This document shows, piece by piece, positions 11,400 through 23,999 of a stretch of DNA of 64,000 nt (position 1 is the first letter of the stretch; every line of letters begins with the position of its first letter). The position numbers and the translations under genes were made by a program. A model generated the notes under the pieces. It ran no database searches. It saw nothing but the letters and a program-made list of their open reading frames with translations, and had not been told where the DNA came from. The stretch covers positions 79,649,627 through 79,713,626 of the forward strand of contig OX375878.1 in assembly GCA_947359465.1 (NCBI GenBank). The letters are read 5' to 3'. This DNA is from Metellina segmentata. Its lineage: Eukaryota; Arthropoda; Arachnida; Araneae; Tetragnathidae.

Positions 11400-11800
11400 A
11401 TCACTCAGGTACCTAGGGTCGGTGAAGCCCGTATTCACCTAAGGACATGTACTCCTGAGAACTGCCCTTTGGACTGTATACCCGTACCATTCCATGTACC
11501 GTAACCCGGTATCCACTTAAGGACATGTGCCGTGAGAGATGCTCTCAGACCTGCGTACCAAGGTATCTGGTACGGGTACCCAGTACCGATACCCCGTATC
11601 CAGATAAGGTACCAAGCAACCGGTTCCTGTGTGGGTAATTTGGTACTAGTCTCAGTGTGATCCCAATTGAATTCGTTTATTTTCACAACCTCTCGTCGCC
11701 TGGTTCCTATTCCTCGTTTCTGTGCTTGTGTAGTCTGTAGCGAGCGAACTCTTTCATTCCCAGCAATGAGCGGGTGGTAGGGGGATGGAGCCGCCAAGGT
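11400..11800. other. GC-richer low-complexity block, GGTACC-like words
   Basis: Words such as GGTACC, GGTACGGGTACC, CCGTATCC and AAGGACATGT recur irregularly, and the composition is richer in G and C than the surroundings. A long minus-strand frame across it is a by-product of the repeated words. It may be a degenerate satellite or repeat fragment; the family is unknown. Confidence 0.4.
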
Positions 11801-12086
11801 TCATTTCTCCCCGTAGACTTACAACCGCGGGCAGCTTTCCAGACGCTATTTTGTAGCGAACACGTTTGGGCCATCCCGAAAGTAAATGTTTCTCGGGGCC
11901 TCTCACCGAAATAGAAAGGAAGAGGGGATCAGCTCCCGGATGTTGTTCCGCGGATTGGGGGGTGGGGCCGAAATTGCTACTTCGATAGCAATTTCGAGAG
12001 CTCCCAGCCAGAGGGTGCTTCCCCGGGAATACTTTTTGAAATTGGTGCAGTTTAGTGGCAAGGTAGATTATTGAATTTACCTCGCG

Positions 12087-12262
12087 CTGGAGCAACACAA
12101 CGGGCTATTTTGCGACGGCCCGGGATCCCGGAGGGAAAGATCCAAGGATAGCACCTCGTAATTTTGAGCCACGGAATGACGAGGTTATACCTGAGCTGGC
12201 ACCCCACTCTCCAAACTTCCACACCACCCCAGCGTGAGGACATTTGAGGCCACGCCATAGTT
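12087..12262 (-). repeat. SINE S1 body fragment
   Basis: Matches the S1 copy at 23656-23984 through the words GGAGCAACACAACGGG, GAAAGATCC, TGAGCTGGCACCCCACTCTCC and CACGCCA. The tRNA-like head is missing. A small plus-strand piece of the same family is at about 12752-12808. Confidence 0.7.
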
Positions 12263-12299
12263 AACTTGTGTGGCAAAGTGAAGAAGACAATGAGAGGAC

Positions 12300-13490
12300 A
12301 GTACCTTCTAAATGCAGCTGTTCCTTAACATTTTACTTCAAAACCCCTTTCAAATCTAAAAATGTAGTCCCCTCTTAATGGAAGATCATTTTCATTGAGA
12401 TCATTAATGAAATCGAATTCCTTAAAATCATTAAACAATTTTAACTGACTTAAACCACGGATAAATGATGAACGAAGCAGCTTTTTAATAGTAGGGGAAT
12501 CATTTCGTTTTCAATCTCACAAAGTATGTTCGAAGCATGTCAATATCATTAGTTTTTAAACTATGCTCCCCAAATCTGATCTTGTTTTAAATTTAAAATT
12601 TTTACCAGTCTCGATATATACAGTTGCATGGTTACCTTGCTGTGGTGAATTGAAAATGTTTTGTTACAAAAATGATTATTTGGTTTTCCAAATGATGACT
12701 ATGAATATACATCTTTCGATTAATTGATTGGCGTGGTGTGGAATTTTGGAGAGGTGGGGTGCCAGTTCAGGTGTTGCCTCGTCATATGACAGTGATTCAA
12801 AATTTCAAGGTAGGAACTCCATAAAACTTCAATTCTTTCGATTGAATTGTTTCAGGGAGAATAAAGGTATGATTCCATAAAAAGGGTATCCCGAAGACCA
12901 TGTATTTCAAATTAATTATAGAATATTCATAAATAAACAAATTGTGTTTCCACATTTGTCTTAAAAAATAATATACGAGTACGATATGTTTCATAATTTA
13001 CATCAATTATTTATCATTTATAAACGGAAACGTCCATCTGATAAATTAAACTTTTTGTACGCTTCACGTGTCGATGTTCTTAATTTTTTAAACTTTGATT
13101 TTATTGATGTTATCAAAAAAATTGATGTTTTTCCTTGATAGTTTTCAAAGGTTCCCGCTATGGAGCCCAATACCCCAATTATTTAAATGGTGTTTTTGGA
13201 ACTTTTTATTTCTTTTAAACGAGGTCTGCTTGGAAAGTATCTAGGTATTGTAAATCTAATTAGAACGGTTTATGCGGAATTAGTGTAACTTGATGTTCTA
13301 GCGTGATGCTTAACATTTATGAAAATGTGTGAAAAGTCACGAACCCATGGAACTAATCCGTTGAGTGCTATATGCCTTTCAGTGAGAGTATGTTATGGGA
13401 TACCATCGAATTCGTAAGGAAAAAGAAATGGCAAGTAGACCAGCAAATTTGAATCAAATTTTGCTTGAACTTGGAATGAATTAGGTCTTC
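12300..13490. other. Intergenic, nothing recognised apart from an S1 scrap
   Basis: Apart from the short S1 fragment near 12752-12808, nothing could be identified in this AT-rich stretch. Confidence 0.45.
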
Positions 13491-13529
13491 TGAAGTTTCC
13501 CATTAAGAAGTCTTCTTCATGGAAAAAGC

Positions 13530-13915
13530 TTCGTTCTTCCTGCCGAAGAAGACGCTACAGTCAAAGCAACGTCAAGACCATGTTGACTATATTTTTGTGA
13601 ACATGTTGTTTATCACGAGAGTTCTCTAATTCAGGCCAAACAATTAATACGGAGTACTACCTCGATGTTCTTCACCGGTAGAGAAATGCATTACGACGAA
13701 AACGGTCTTAACTGTGGACAATTAACTGATGGCAGATTCATCACGACAGCGTACCTGCCTATTCATTACGTCCCGAGCAAAATATCGAATCACCCATGTG
13801 GCCTATGGCTCAGCCTCCCTACCGCCCAGACTTGGAGATTTTTGACTCTTATCAAAGCTAAAATCCCCTCGGAAAGGGAAGACATTTCAGACCGTAAATG
13901 CTGATCAGTAGAACA
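13530..13915 (+). pseudogene. Decayed mariner transposase
   Basis: Reading across frameshifts and stops, successive segments resemble a mariner transposase in the right order: SNVKTMLTIF, SGQTINTEYYLDVLHR, then IHHDSVPAY, PPYRPDLEIFD and, near 13880, GKTFQTVNADQ. The canonical pattern is K.M.TVF..., GQTIN.EYY..VL.RL, HDNAPAH, PPYSPDLAP.DF. The final catalytic D is in a changed context and the frame is broken many times, so it is an old inactive copy. Confidence 0.7.
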
Positions 13916-14659
13916 CTAAGAAGTAGTTGATAGTGTTACCAACAGTAAACTTTGACGAGTGATTTAAAAAGTGAGACGCTGTGATAAGTGCATCAAATCC
14001 AAAGGTGCCTACTTTGACCAAGCTAAAAAATTCCTGGGTACAATGAACTTGTTTTATAATGACCGGATACTTTCCATTCAAACCTCATACAGATCATTGC
14101 CAATAAAAATCGGACATTTGTTACACTTCTTTCAGGCCCAAACCATTAAAATATTGGTATTTTATGTAGATAGAGTACGCCCCTTGTGCCTTTGTGTAGA
14201 TGGTTAGATGAAACAAGTTATTTGGTAACTCACTGGTTCCATTTTAATATTTACCCCTTCCGTTTAAAGGGAGAGAGGACCCTTTCATAAATTCATTGGG
14301 TGTTCAAAGGGATCAGGCCACTAGGTCTTGAGATCTTCATCGGTTTCATTTCTCCCTGAAAAAACGTGCGTTTGTAAATGGTTCCAGTTCGCCTTCTCGT
14401 CTAAAGCCTATAGTGCTTTTAAGACGCCCACGAAAGTACTTGTTTCTTTTTCGTAATGTAGCTCAGCGCTTTTGAAAGTGAGTGCCCTATTTAAGATGCG
14501 TCACTATAAGAACTTGTGTCACGACAATCGACACCGCAATGAAATGAATGCACTGAAAATCTGCTCTGATTGCGTATGTTCATAACTAGAAAATAGTGCG
14601 GTTCTGCTCTTGTAAAAAGTAAGATTCCCGAAACTCAACGCTTTTTATCAAGACTTGTG

Positions 14660-15335
14660 ATAGACAGTGCAATCTCGTCTACTAGAAAGTACTTCATGTT
14701 GGAGAGATTTCATTGTTATATATAAGTACTGTTGCATTGTAAGTTAATTTGTGAAGCTGTGCCTGAGTTAACTATAAAACTCCACCACCAGAATTTAGCA
14801 GTATCTGCATTCAAAATATGTATTACCACTAGTCAATAAATTGCCGACTGCATCAGACCGTAAGAGCTATAATACGATCATGGGTGCAATTCCATATGAC
14901 TGGTCACACAGTTGATGATTGCGACCGTGGACTGGCTTGTGTTGCCTTTAACAGCCGGCTGTGCTAAGCCGCGTGGAGAAAAGACTGAGGGGCAACTAAG
15001 AGTGAAGCTGTAATAGGAATCGCAGCAGTATCAGATATAAGTGCAGTCAATTGTTAAAAGTGATTGGCATCGCAGTGGCAATTCAATTGCTAATTATGAG
15101 TCATCCTTATTAGTGCATGTCGGTATTTGTCAGAAGCGACGCCAGGCTTGTTCATGAAAGTGCACGTGTTAGTAATGACATCCACCAGTCGTTCATACAA
15201 GATGCCAGATAGACAGTGCAATTTTATCTACCAAAGAGTACTTAGTAGTCAAAATAGAGGTTGCACTGCCATAAAATACCCTTGAATTCCAAGTTAATAT
15301 TTGTTGTGTTGGCTTAGTTCACCACAATACTTTTT
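14660..15335. repeat. Diverged direct duplication, about 545 bp apart
   Basis: About 14660-14800 and 15205-15330 share GATAGACAGTGCAAT, then a TCTAC..., AAGTACTT, AGTTAATTTGTG/ATTTGTTGTG and AGTT(A)AC/C pattern with many differences. The stretch between them holds no recognised gene. Function and origin are unknown. Confidence 0.4.
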
Positions 15336-15349
15336 TCCTCATTCTGAAT

Positions 15350-16630
15350 GGCATCAGAGATAACAAAATCTTCGCGTCGGCTTAATGAAGTGGCACAAAT
15401 TAAAATATGATAATATAAACTTGCCCGATTTTTTTTTCTTTCTGTTCTGAAAAGAAATGGAAAGGGGAAATGGGAAATTCAGTAAAGCTTCCGTCGACAT
15501 TTAGAGGAATTGGAGTTTCGTAACCCAATGACGCACGCTTTTGTGATTTTCCTGTGAGGCAAATGCTTAGTTTGTGATAACGGAAATTTAGATTCGCGTG
15601 TCTGAATTTTATGATGGAAACTTGGCGAATTTGTGTTTGAGGCGAAAACAAGACTTCGATTTCCTTACGTCTTATGCTATTCTGTGCTACAAAAGTAAGT
15701 GTCATTAAGGTTTCATGAGTCTTAAATCTTTTAGAGCTTTTTACAGGGGAACCCTTGAGGAATTTCCTTGATTCTCTATGATATTTTTTCAGTGTGCAGT
15801 AAAATGTCCATGAGTGAAGGCTTTTTTTTTTTTTTTAAATTTTTATCATATCATTGATTTCTAAATCTTGTTGCAAGAATTTCATCAATTTTTATTGTAT
15901 TGAAGCAGAATAGTTTTAGACACTTCAATTTACGCGTTTTGTTTAACCGAATTAATGCTATTTTCCTAATGAGAACGTCCTACTGAGTGAGATCGACGAA
16001 TTGCGTTGATGAAAAAATACAGTTCGCAGTCAATGTGTTAGACCATGTTTTAAAACTTATACGTCATCTTTCTTTCCATTTGTCATTTTTTTTTAACTAG
16101 GCGAAGAACTATTTCTTGAAAACCAAAGAGAATAACATATATTTTGCTTTAATATTTCTGAAATATTTGAGAGGGGGCCTTGATCAACTGTCTCATCAGT
16201 GCGAATACCGCTTGCCCATCAAAGATGCCAACGCTATGATTCCAATTGGATTTAAAACACCCATGGTGTGGATGAAAGAATATTTGCACTGCAGTTATTT
16301 TTTATCTTTCCTTTTTATCTTTCCTGAAAGGTTCAAATAGTACGGATTCTGAAATATTACAATTGTTGGGAAATTACAAGGTGGGCTAGGTTTTGCACAT
16401 GAAAAAAAATCTCTTTTTTCCTTAAAAGACCCAAATTAGAAACATTCCTTTTGGAATATGGGTCAGTTAACATTTCGAATAGAGCTTTGGGACCTGGTAT
16501 CGCGATACCCTGTGTATTTGAGAACCTTGAAAGAAGGGTGTCCAAAATGAAAGCGATGCATTAGTAATTGCTCAAAGAAAAGGAGAAACATTTGTTCATA
16601 CTAATGAAATGATAATTTCGAACATTTCTT
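15350..16630. other. Intergenic, nothing recognised
   Basis: Contains a T-rich run near 15823-15836 and short unremarkable open frames. No gene or repeat family was recognised. Confidence 0.45.
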
Positions 16631-16633
16631 ACC

Positions 16634-17530
16634 TCTCTATATTAAAAAAAAGTTGCAGCCGCAGGATTGAAAACTCGCTTTTTTCGTTCCATTCTTAGAC
16701 GGTTACCCGAGAAAGTAAAGATCAGAAAATTACGAAATTAACATAATTTGTTCAAAATAGTACAGGGAGCAAGACGGGAAACAATTTTTTCCGATGCGGC
16801 TATTAGTTTAGGGTGCATTAAGTGTCAAAGTCGATAAAAAAATTGTTGTCTAAAAATTTCTACCACGAGTGAGCAAAACACGTACAAATTTTCAGTCTTC
16901 ACCATGAGGTTTTTTTCAGAGTACTTCTAAACGTAAACCTCGCCGAGTTTTTTTTTTTATTTATTTAATTTGGTTTTTGATAGTATTTTTTTGAAATTCG
17001 GGGAAAATCAGGACATTTTCTTTAATTTATTGTTAAAACTGTCATAACTTTTGCTTATTACTATTAGTTTTTATGTTTGAAAACATCTCAAGAAACCTTA
17101 GAATGTACTCTTTCTTACAGTACAATTATTTTTGAAATTGGTTAATAAATACATTCGATGCGATTAAAAGTTAATCATACAAATTTCGTATTTTTTAGAT
17201 CGCGGGGCGAAAACGTACTTTTTTCTTCACGGAAATTAAAGTTACATTTCTAACTAACGTGTTTATCAGCTATCAAATTTATCGTAGCAACAATTGCCAT
17301 AGCAGCGATTTTTTTTTTAATTTGGCCGTTGAAATGTCGTTGTGACGCTATGGAGCGGAAGGCTCGCTTTTTTACGCTCTATTCTCAGAAGGTTTCCCGA
17401 GAAAGTACTTACAGAAAATTACGAGATTAACATGGTTTATTCAAAATTGGCGAGCAGGGGCCGGACTGCGAATTATTAAGGTAGTTTCGCCGTTGCAGCG
17501 AATTAACTCTTCGAAAGGAGTGTATGTAAT
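16634..17530 (+). mobile_element. Helitron-like family H2 copy
   Basis: Starts TCTCTATATTAAAAAAAAG and continues GCAGCCGCAGGATTGAAAAC, CGTTCCATTCTTAGACGG. It shares long diverged stretches with 46825-47790 and with the complement of 42892-44201. The 3' part retains GGCGAGCAGGGG but the terminal hairpin has decayed. Two internal blocks (near 16669 and 17365) both read CTCGCTTTTTT..., CTCTATTCT(C/T)AGA.GGTT.CCCGAGAAAGTA, so the family has an internal duplication. No Rep or helicase sequence was seen. Confidence 0.7.
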
Positions 17531-17539
17531 GTACATAAT

Positions 17540-20500
17540 ATATCCGCATTCTAATGAGCTGGTAGACATCAGAATATCAGTTCAAATTCATTTCTGGACG
17601 GGAATACTTTCTCTTTTCCGTGCTCCTACAAAGGTGTTTTCACACAGGCCTTGAATTCTTACATTTAGAAATTTTAGTACGCCTGAAGTGTTTCTGTGTT
17701 GCTGCTTATCTCCTTTCTTTGGGAACACAAACCAACAACAAACAATCGTTTACATGTGTTTTTGATACATTTCATTATTATAGATGAACCATCAAGTTTC
17801 TTAAACAAACAAAATATTGTTATACCTATACATATTTTAAGACTAAAAACGAATAAAGTATTAAACTTTTAATATTTTGTTGTCCATTTTCAATTCCTTT
17901 ATTTACCGTCAGTAATAATTTTTAGTCTACAGAGAGCGGTTAAATTTTAGTTATTTTGGCCGTTTACATGAAATAAATTGATGCAATCATGTAGACACTG
18001 GATATAGAAACAGGTTTATAAAAATTGGAAATGGGAAGAAAAAAAATTCACATTTCCAGACGAAGCTTAAGTATAGGGTTTCTTTCTAGAGTTGAAATGA
18101 AACATATTATTTTTCTACGAAAACTAATAACAGTGCCAATTAGAATTCACTCTGGAAAATAAATTGTATCGTCTATTTCCCTCATCATAGACTCACTATG
18201 GAATGTTTATTTTTGTGGAAATTTTTCAATAATCATAGTGTTGATCGGGACTCCTCTATATCTGTAGTGGGAAAATGCATTGGATTCAAGTTTTAATACT
18301 ATAGGAAATCCTTATTATTTTTAAATGAAAAATAAAGATGTCCGGAAAGTTTGGGTAAACATTATAATTTTTTTTTCAGTGTCTCCTTCTCCTTTTGAAG
18401 TTAACCTGAATTTTAGTGCTGATGTAAAGCGATGCATGAGTTATTTATTAAATATTTGGTCTTGTAAAATCTTTCAATCCTATCACAATCAGCTCTACTC
18501 ATAAAAGAATACGTAAAAAAAATTATCAAAATGATTCCTAAAGAAAAAACAGTTTAAATGGACACTTCGTGAAAACAAGAATATTGAAAACTCTCGGTTG
18601 GTGGTCGACCCGTGAGTTTTTATCGCAGATATTGAGGATTTTATAATCGTCTTACTACGGTGTTTAATGATTCAGACAAAAACAAATAAAATCTGCTACT
18701 ACAGATAGTCACCAAAACGCACAAAATATAACAAAGTAATATTTAATCTGCAAATCTACTTTCCAACAACGAAGGACATTTCAAGAAATTATAACTTCCT
18801 TGGTAATTGAAATGTCTTTCCTTTGAATTATGACTACTGTTTCTGTTTAAAAGCCGTAAAAGCAAATACAAAATGGAAGTATGTATCATTAGAAGAGAAT
18901 GGAAGGTCGTTCTAGTCGTTATTGGATATATTTTCCGCATTCGTTATAGAGATATTATTCAATGGACATGAAAATAGAATATTTGAATGCGGTTGGAAGA
19001 TTGTTAGTTGCATAATGAAATGTATTGAATATTTAAGGTTCCCGTTTATTTTTCAGAGCTGTAAATAACAAATGAAGAAAGGGAAATTTGAGATTATGTA
19101 ATAGATGTATATGCGTGTTGACAGTTGTGTGTTTTGATCACGTAGAAGTGAATTTAGAGTGAATATGGCGTTAGAATTCACGATAATTGCAAGTTTTAAA
19201 GAAAATCATTTTTCAGATTAATTATAGTTTTTAAACAATATTCTTTCCATGAGAATAAAAAAAGTAAAGAAACGGGTGTAGTGCAAGGAGGAAGAAACTT
19301 TCCAATATATGCGCATGTATTTTTTAAGACTAGTAAAACTATTACCCAACAACTTTGCCACATTTTCCCGATTTACCGCCTAATTGATAATAGAAATAGA
19401 TCTATGCAACACCAATATTCCAAAAAGGAATTTCGATTCGTCGTAATTTGTTCACAAGATAAGGTGTACAAATTTGGATTTTGACAAAATCTTCCTCTCT
19501 GTACGTAAATTTCGATATACTATATCAAATAATCATACATTTCTTTGAAGGAAAAGCACTTCTGATCGGTGTCTATTCTCTTTAGATTCTTCTATTTTCC
19601 TGAGAAGTTTTTCTGAGTTGGGCGAAATTCAAAGGATCAAGTGTACAATTTTAAAGCAATTTGTTGCAATTTGATTTTTGCTTGACCTAATCATAGAATG
19701 AAAATAGCTGTTTTTTCTATAAACAAGTCTTCCTTTCAAGATATTTTCGTCCAAGATTTCCTATACGCGCGCGCCATCTATTGTTTACAACGGGAACTTA
19801 AACGACTAATATTATTATTATTATTTTTTTTGTATTTTTTGAAACTATCGTTTACGTTATTTTAATGATTTTATCGTTTTGTGAAACTCAAGGAAAAAGT
19901 ACAATGAAAAAGAAAAAGTTTAATTTCGTATGGAAAAGATGGTAGCCAGAACTCTGGGGTTTTTTGATGAGAAAATCTATTTGAAGGGATAAATTATTTT
20001 TGATATTTTGAGTCATATGAAACAAATTGCAAACACAGGTCACAATTATAAAGCGTTTTAAAAAATTTACATACTCCTCAATGTATTTCAGAAAATATAA
20101 ATAATTTCTACTTTTAAAGTATTAATTCCGACAATTATGCATTTTAAGATAATAATTAACTATTATTCATGAAATTATTATTCTTCGATTTTATTCCACT
20201 CTCTTCAAAATATTGTTCTAACCTACGTTTTCTAGTTATGGTAATGTACGCCACTATGGTGGTTATTTGATTGTCATTATTGTTTGATAATTCATTGAAC
20301 GGCTACCAAAATGAAGTCGAAGTTGTTTTACTCAAATCAAATTATTATTGTGTTTTAACGGTGTTCGTTATCAAAAGAGTGTATGCAATAAAATTATTTT
20401 ACAACTGGTTAGGATACTAACAAGAATAAAATTAAGTTTTAACCAAGAAGAAAAAATCCATTAATAATTATCGAACAAAGAATAAAGAGAAATCTTCTTT

Positions 20501-20860
20501 ATTTTTTTAAGCAAAATTAATTTGACTAATTTTTATCATTTTTGGACTAATTTCAGTACTATACCCCTTGAAAGTATTTAGATTTTTATCGCTGTTGAAG
20601 GTTCATGAGTCTTTAATTTAAATAATCTTTTCCTTTAAACTATTTTGTTTCAAATATTAAAATAGATAGTTACAAATAGAAATTACCATCTGCATTGTTA
20701 ACAAGTTTATAACTGAGACCAGAGCAATTGTTGGTAACTTTGTTTGGTTTTTAAAAAATATTAAACGACGCGCATACGTTCTATCTCAACATTAGTCGCA
20801 ATATTTAAAAGAGAAAAAACTTGTAATTAGATTTGCTTTTTCCTGAGAAGACACAAACAT
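17540..20860. other. Long AT-rich intergenic stretch
   Basis: About 3.3 kb of AT-rich sequence with no supported gene, no clear terminal repeats and only short open frames. I see nothing to annotate. Confidence 0.5.
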
Positions 20861-20869
20861 TTTAATAGC

Positions 20870-21260
20870 CTATCCCCCTTCTTTTGTTTCCAAACGCCGT
20901 GAAAGGTAATTAATCACTTTTTAATACTGTGAACAGGATAAATCGCATGGTGTTCCACACAACACCACCTCTTTATCCTTCAACTTATTCAATTAAGTTC
21001 TCTAATTAAGCTCACCATTTCAGATGCAGCAGCCTTTCAACCTGAGGTACCTAATAATGTCAGAGAAATGAATAAGATATCAATCTCCTTTCGAGAGTCT
21101 GGTACCTGCCAGGAATAACCGATGTATCGTCTCATTATGCAGACGTCACTTTATGTGATCCAATTAAATCTGAAATGCAGCTTTCGTTGGGTTCATTCCT
21201 ACTTGCAGTTCCTTTTTAGATTTAGGAGCAAGATCAAAATTAAATTATTTGTTTGTTTCT
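20870..21260. promoter_or_regulatory. Possible conserved non-coding element
   Basis: Balanced composition and few homopolymers set this block apart. It has regulatory-looking words such as GGTAATTAATCAC, CAATTAAGTTCTCTAATTAAG, ATCCAATTAAATC, and two GGTACCT(G)CC/GGTACC words. This is inferred from texture only, with no conservation data. Confidence 0.28.
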
Positions 21261-21368
21261 GTGAATGATGATTAGTGCATCATCAATACACCAAAAGGAT
21301 TATAATGAGGTCGTTGATGATTTTTAATGAAATTTGTGATCATGTCAGTAAATTAATTAATGTTTAGC

Positions 21369-21442
21369 AATTCATTCATTTAAAGTTTGGAAACTGTTCA
21401 TCTGCAATTCATTCATTTAAAGTTTGGAAACTGTTCATCTGC
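21369..21442. repeat. Perfect 37-bp tandem duplication
   Basis: A 37-bp unit starting AATTCATTCATTTAAAG is repeated twice with no difference (21369-21405 and 21406-21442). Perfect identity suggests a recent replication slip. Confidence 0.95.
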
Positions 21443-22384
21443 ATTCTTAGCTTTGGTGGGTAAAATAAAAGTTATTGTTTTCGTTTCGTCAGTTTATTTT
21501 TACTTCGATTGATTATGATCTCTAGTTTAATGGTAAGTTCGTATATCAATCAATCGCATCGCACAACCAATGAATTTGACGAGTAAAAAGGATAAGGTTT
21601 TGTTCTTCGAATTTTGGTGTTGCACCAAACTCTATAGTTTAATTTACTTTGTTTTATTTTTAATTTTTTTATTTCAACGCACGAATTGATAATGTGCACT
21701 TTTTCATGACAGCGCGTTCCGTTAATCCCTGTTCTTGAAGGGAAGAATCCAAAAACTGAAACAAAAGAACAACAAATCGTAAAGTATTCAATTTCCGAAT
21801 TTCTTTTTAATTTTTTAAGTCGCTATCATGTGGCAACGCGATACTATATTATTCATATTTTAATTATTTCCTTTGTTTGAGATTTGGTCGGCCGGTTTGA
21901 TCATTTTTTCTTGTTTATTGTGTTTTTAAATGTTAATATCATTATTTTTACCAAACGTACTGAGCTAGGGATCCAATTATCAAGTCACCAAATGTATTGA
22001 AAATAATTTCTCCCACTTATGGTATTATTAATCGTTATCGGCTTTATATATTTTCTACCTGAGAGGATAGAAAATGCATAAATCCAATGGCAACGAATAC
22101 CATCCCAATGCCCCGATTTGGGGGTTTGAGAGTAGTCATCATTACCGATGACACCATCACTATTGATTTTTTTTTTTTATTTAATGGAGTTATTAAAACA
22201 TTTTTGTACGTTTACTGATTTCAAGCACTTTTGGACATCAGACACATTAATAAGCAGCTTTTCACAGTCACAAACCCTTACAACAAAAATTCAGAGAAAC
22301 CGCCTTTTTGACTGGCAGTGTTACCCCCACAAAATTTTTTTCGATAGCAAAAAAAGTACTATGCGGAATTAAGATTTCTTCAAT

Positions 22385-22745
22385 CAAACCGGAACGCACC
22401 TGACACATATCTTACACCCACTTCAAGCCGCTTAATGGAGGTCACCAAATACCACCTGAGAAATTCAGAACCACCCAAAGCGGCAGTGCTAGAATTGATT
22501 TAAGACCAACCTTTCCTTCATCAGCGTATGAGGATTAACCAGCATACATCCGATGGTCTCATAACTTCGGTTGTGCTGGCCCTATCTTCGTTACAATCCG
22601 AAAAGCAGCGGGGTACACGACTTACACCCAAAATAAAGAACAAAATAAGCTTCAACGGGGAAATATATTCCGCTGATCTGACACATGAGTAGTGAGGATG
22701 TTGGAGAGGGGGAATCAAGTATCAAAGAGGCGAAAAGGGATGAAA
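22385..22745. other. Less AT-rich non-coding block, unknown
   Basis: The composition is richer in C and G than the neighbours, suggesting a repeat fragment. I found no second copy in this window and no coding support. Confidence 0.3.
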
Positions 22746-22793
22746 GATGGTGAATTTTGGGATGCCCATCTGCAGAAGTTCGGAGGCTCGAGC

Positions 22794-22973
22794 GTGTTCT
22801 GACAGACTTAGTCTAGACTAGACCAGTGTTTTCCGGGGCGACTTCGTGTTAGATGCATTCAAAGGAAACTTAAGACACTTGTGGTGTTCTGACAGACTTA
22901 GTCTAGACTAGACCAGTGTTTTCCGAGGCGACTTCATGTTTGATGAATTCAAAGGAAACTTAAGACACTTGTG
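22794..22973. repeat. 90-bp tandem duplication
   Basis: Two units (22794-22883 and 22884-22973) starting GTGTTCTGACAGACTTAG differ at only a few positions (for example GGGGCG versus GAGGCG). Each contains the partly palindromic GTCTAGACTAGAC. Confidence 0.95.
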
Positions 22974-23138
22974 ATGTCTGACGATTCAGCATGATTCAGA
23001 ATTCGATTCATTAAATATTAAATTAACCGAGTTGCAAATTAATTTATTATTTGCTGTCATCTCGCTGGTTGAATTCCTGGTATTTATTAACCACATTGAG
23101 CATTGGAAAAATGGTCTGATGCACACAATAAATGTCTC

Positions 23139-23430
23139 ATAACCACCAGATTAGTTTTATTAACCACGAAATTCTTTTTATTAACCACGGAATTCTTTTT
23201 ATTAACCACGCGTCAAGAAAGTTTATTATTTAGCAACTAAAATGTTGACCCTTTGAAGGGTCAACTATTTTAAAACTTTTATAAACGTAAATAACTATTT
23301 TGAAACGTATTAACGTAAATAACTATTATAAAACTTATTGACGTGAAGAACTATTTTTAATTTATTAACGTAAAGAACTATTTTAAAGCTTATAAACGTA
23401 AAGAACTATTTTGAAACGTAATAACGCAAA
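23139..23430. repeat. Two adjacent minisatellites (21-bp and about 28-bp)
   Basis: At 23139-23210 a unit built on TAACCACGGAATTCTTTTTAT (21 bp) repeats about three times. At 23263-23430 a unit of 27-30 bp built on AACTATTTTAAAAC and AACGTAAAG repeats six times with substitutions. The two arrays are separated by about 50 bp containing the palindrome TGACCCTTTGAAGGGTCA. Confidence 0.9.
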
Positions 23431-23655
23431 AGCGTCTTTAAATTTGATCCTGTATAGTGGAGGGTCTACGAAAATTTAGCAACCAAAAAATGGCGAGATT
23501 TGTCGTGCTTATATCTCCTAAACTACGAAGGATAATCTAATGATTTTAATTTTGTAGGATGGAGGGTTTATGTCCATGGCGAAGCCTTGCTGCGTTTGCA
23601 AAGCGTAACTTTGGATTGTGAAGAGATAGGACTTTGAAATTTATTTTGATTTATG

Positions 23656-23984
23656 GTAATTGGTAATTTTTAGTTAACGTCGTACTAGAGCAACACAACG
23701 GGTTATTGACGACGGTCCGGGATCAGTCCCTTAAGGGAAAGATCCGAGGACAACACTTCGTAATTTTTAACCACGGTCAGATGACAAAGCAACACCTGAG
23801 CTGGCACCCCACTCTCCAAACTTCCACGCCAACCCAACGTGAGGACTTTCGGCCACGACAGATTTAAGGTGCACCAGCCGCCTCTACACCATACGCTTAC
23901 AAACATCCATGCCCGAACCCGGATTCGAACCAGGAACCTTCCGATCTAGAGGCTAACACCTTAACCACTATACCGGTTGGTCGG
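23656..23984 (-). repeat. tRNA-derived SINE S1, fullest copy
   Basis: Read on the minus strand from 23984, it begins with a tRNA-like head: an A-box-like TATAGTGGTTAAGGTG and a B box GGTTCGAATCC. The body that follows (GGTGCACC, GTTGGCGTGGAAG, GGGGTGCCAGCTCAGGTG, CCGGACCGTCGTC) is shared with fragments at 12087, 48372 and 51480. The folded tRNA is imperfect and joined to an unrelated body, so this is a SINE promoter and not a working tRNA gene. Confidence 0.85.
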
Positions 23985-23999
23985 CTATATTTCGATTTA

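Noticed and set aside
11435..12276. Long minus-strand open frames as genes
   Set aside because: They come from repeated GGTACC-like words and SINE sequence; no start context, splice sites or recognisable domains.
23139..23430. CRISPR-like array
   Set aside because: The units are contiguous minisatellite repeats without unique spacers, and the genome is eukaryotic.
23900..23984. Functional tRNA gene
   Set aside because: A and B boxes are present, but the arms do not form a full cloverleaf and the sequence runs into a body shared with other dispersed copies, so it is a SINE head.
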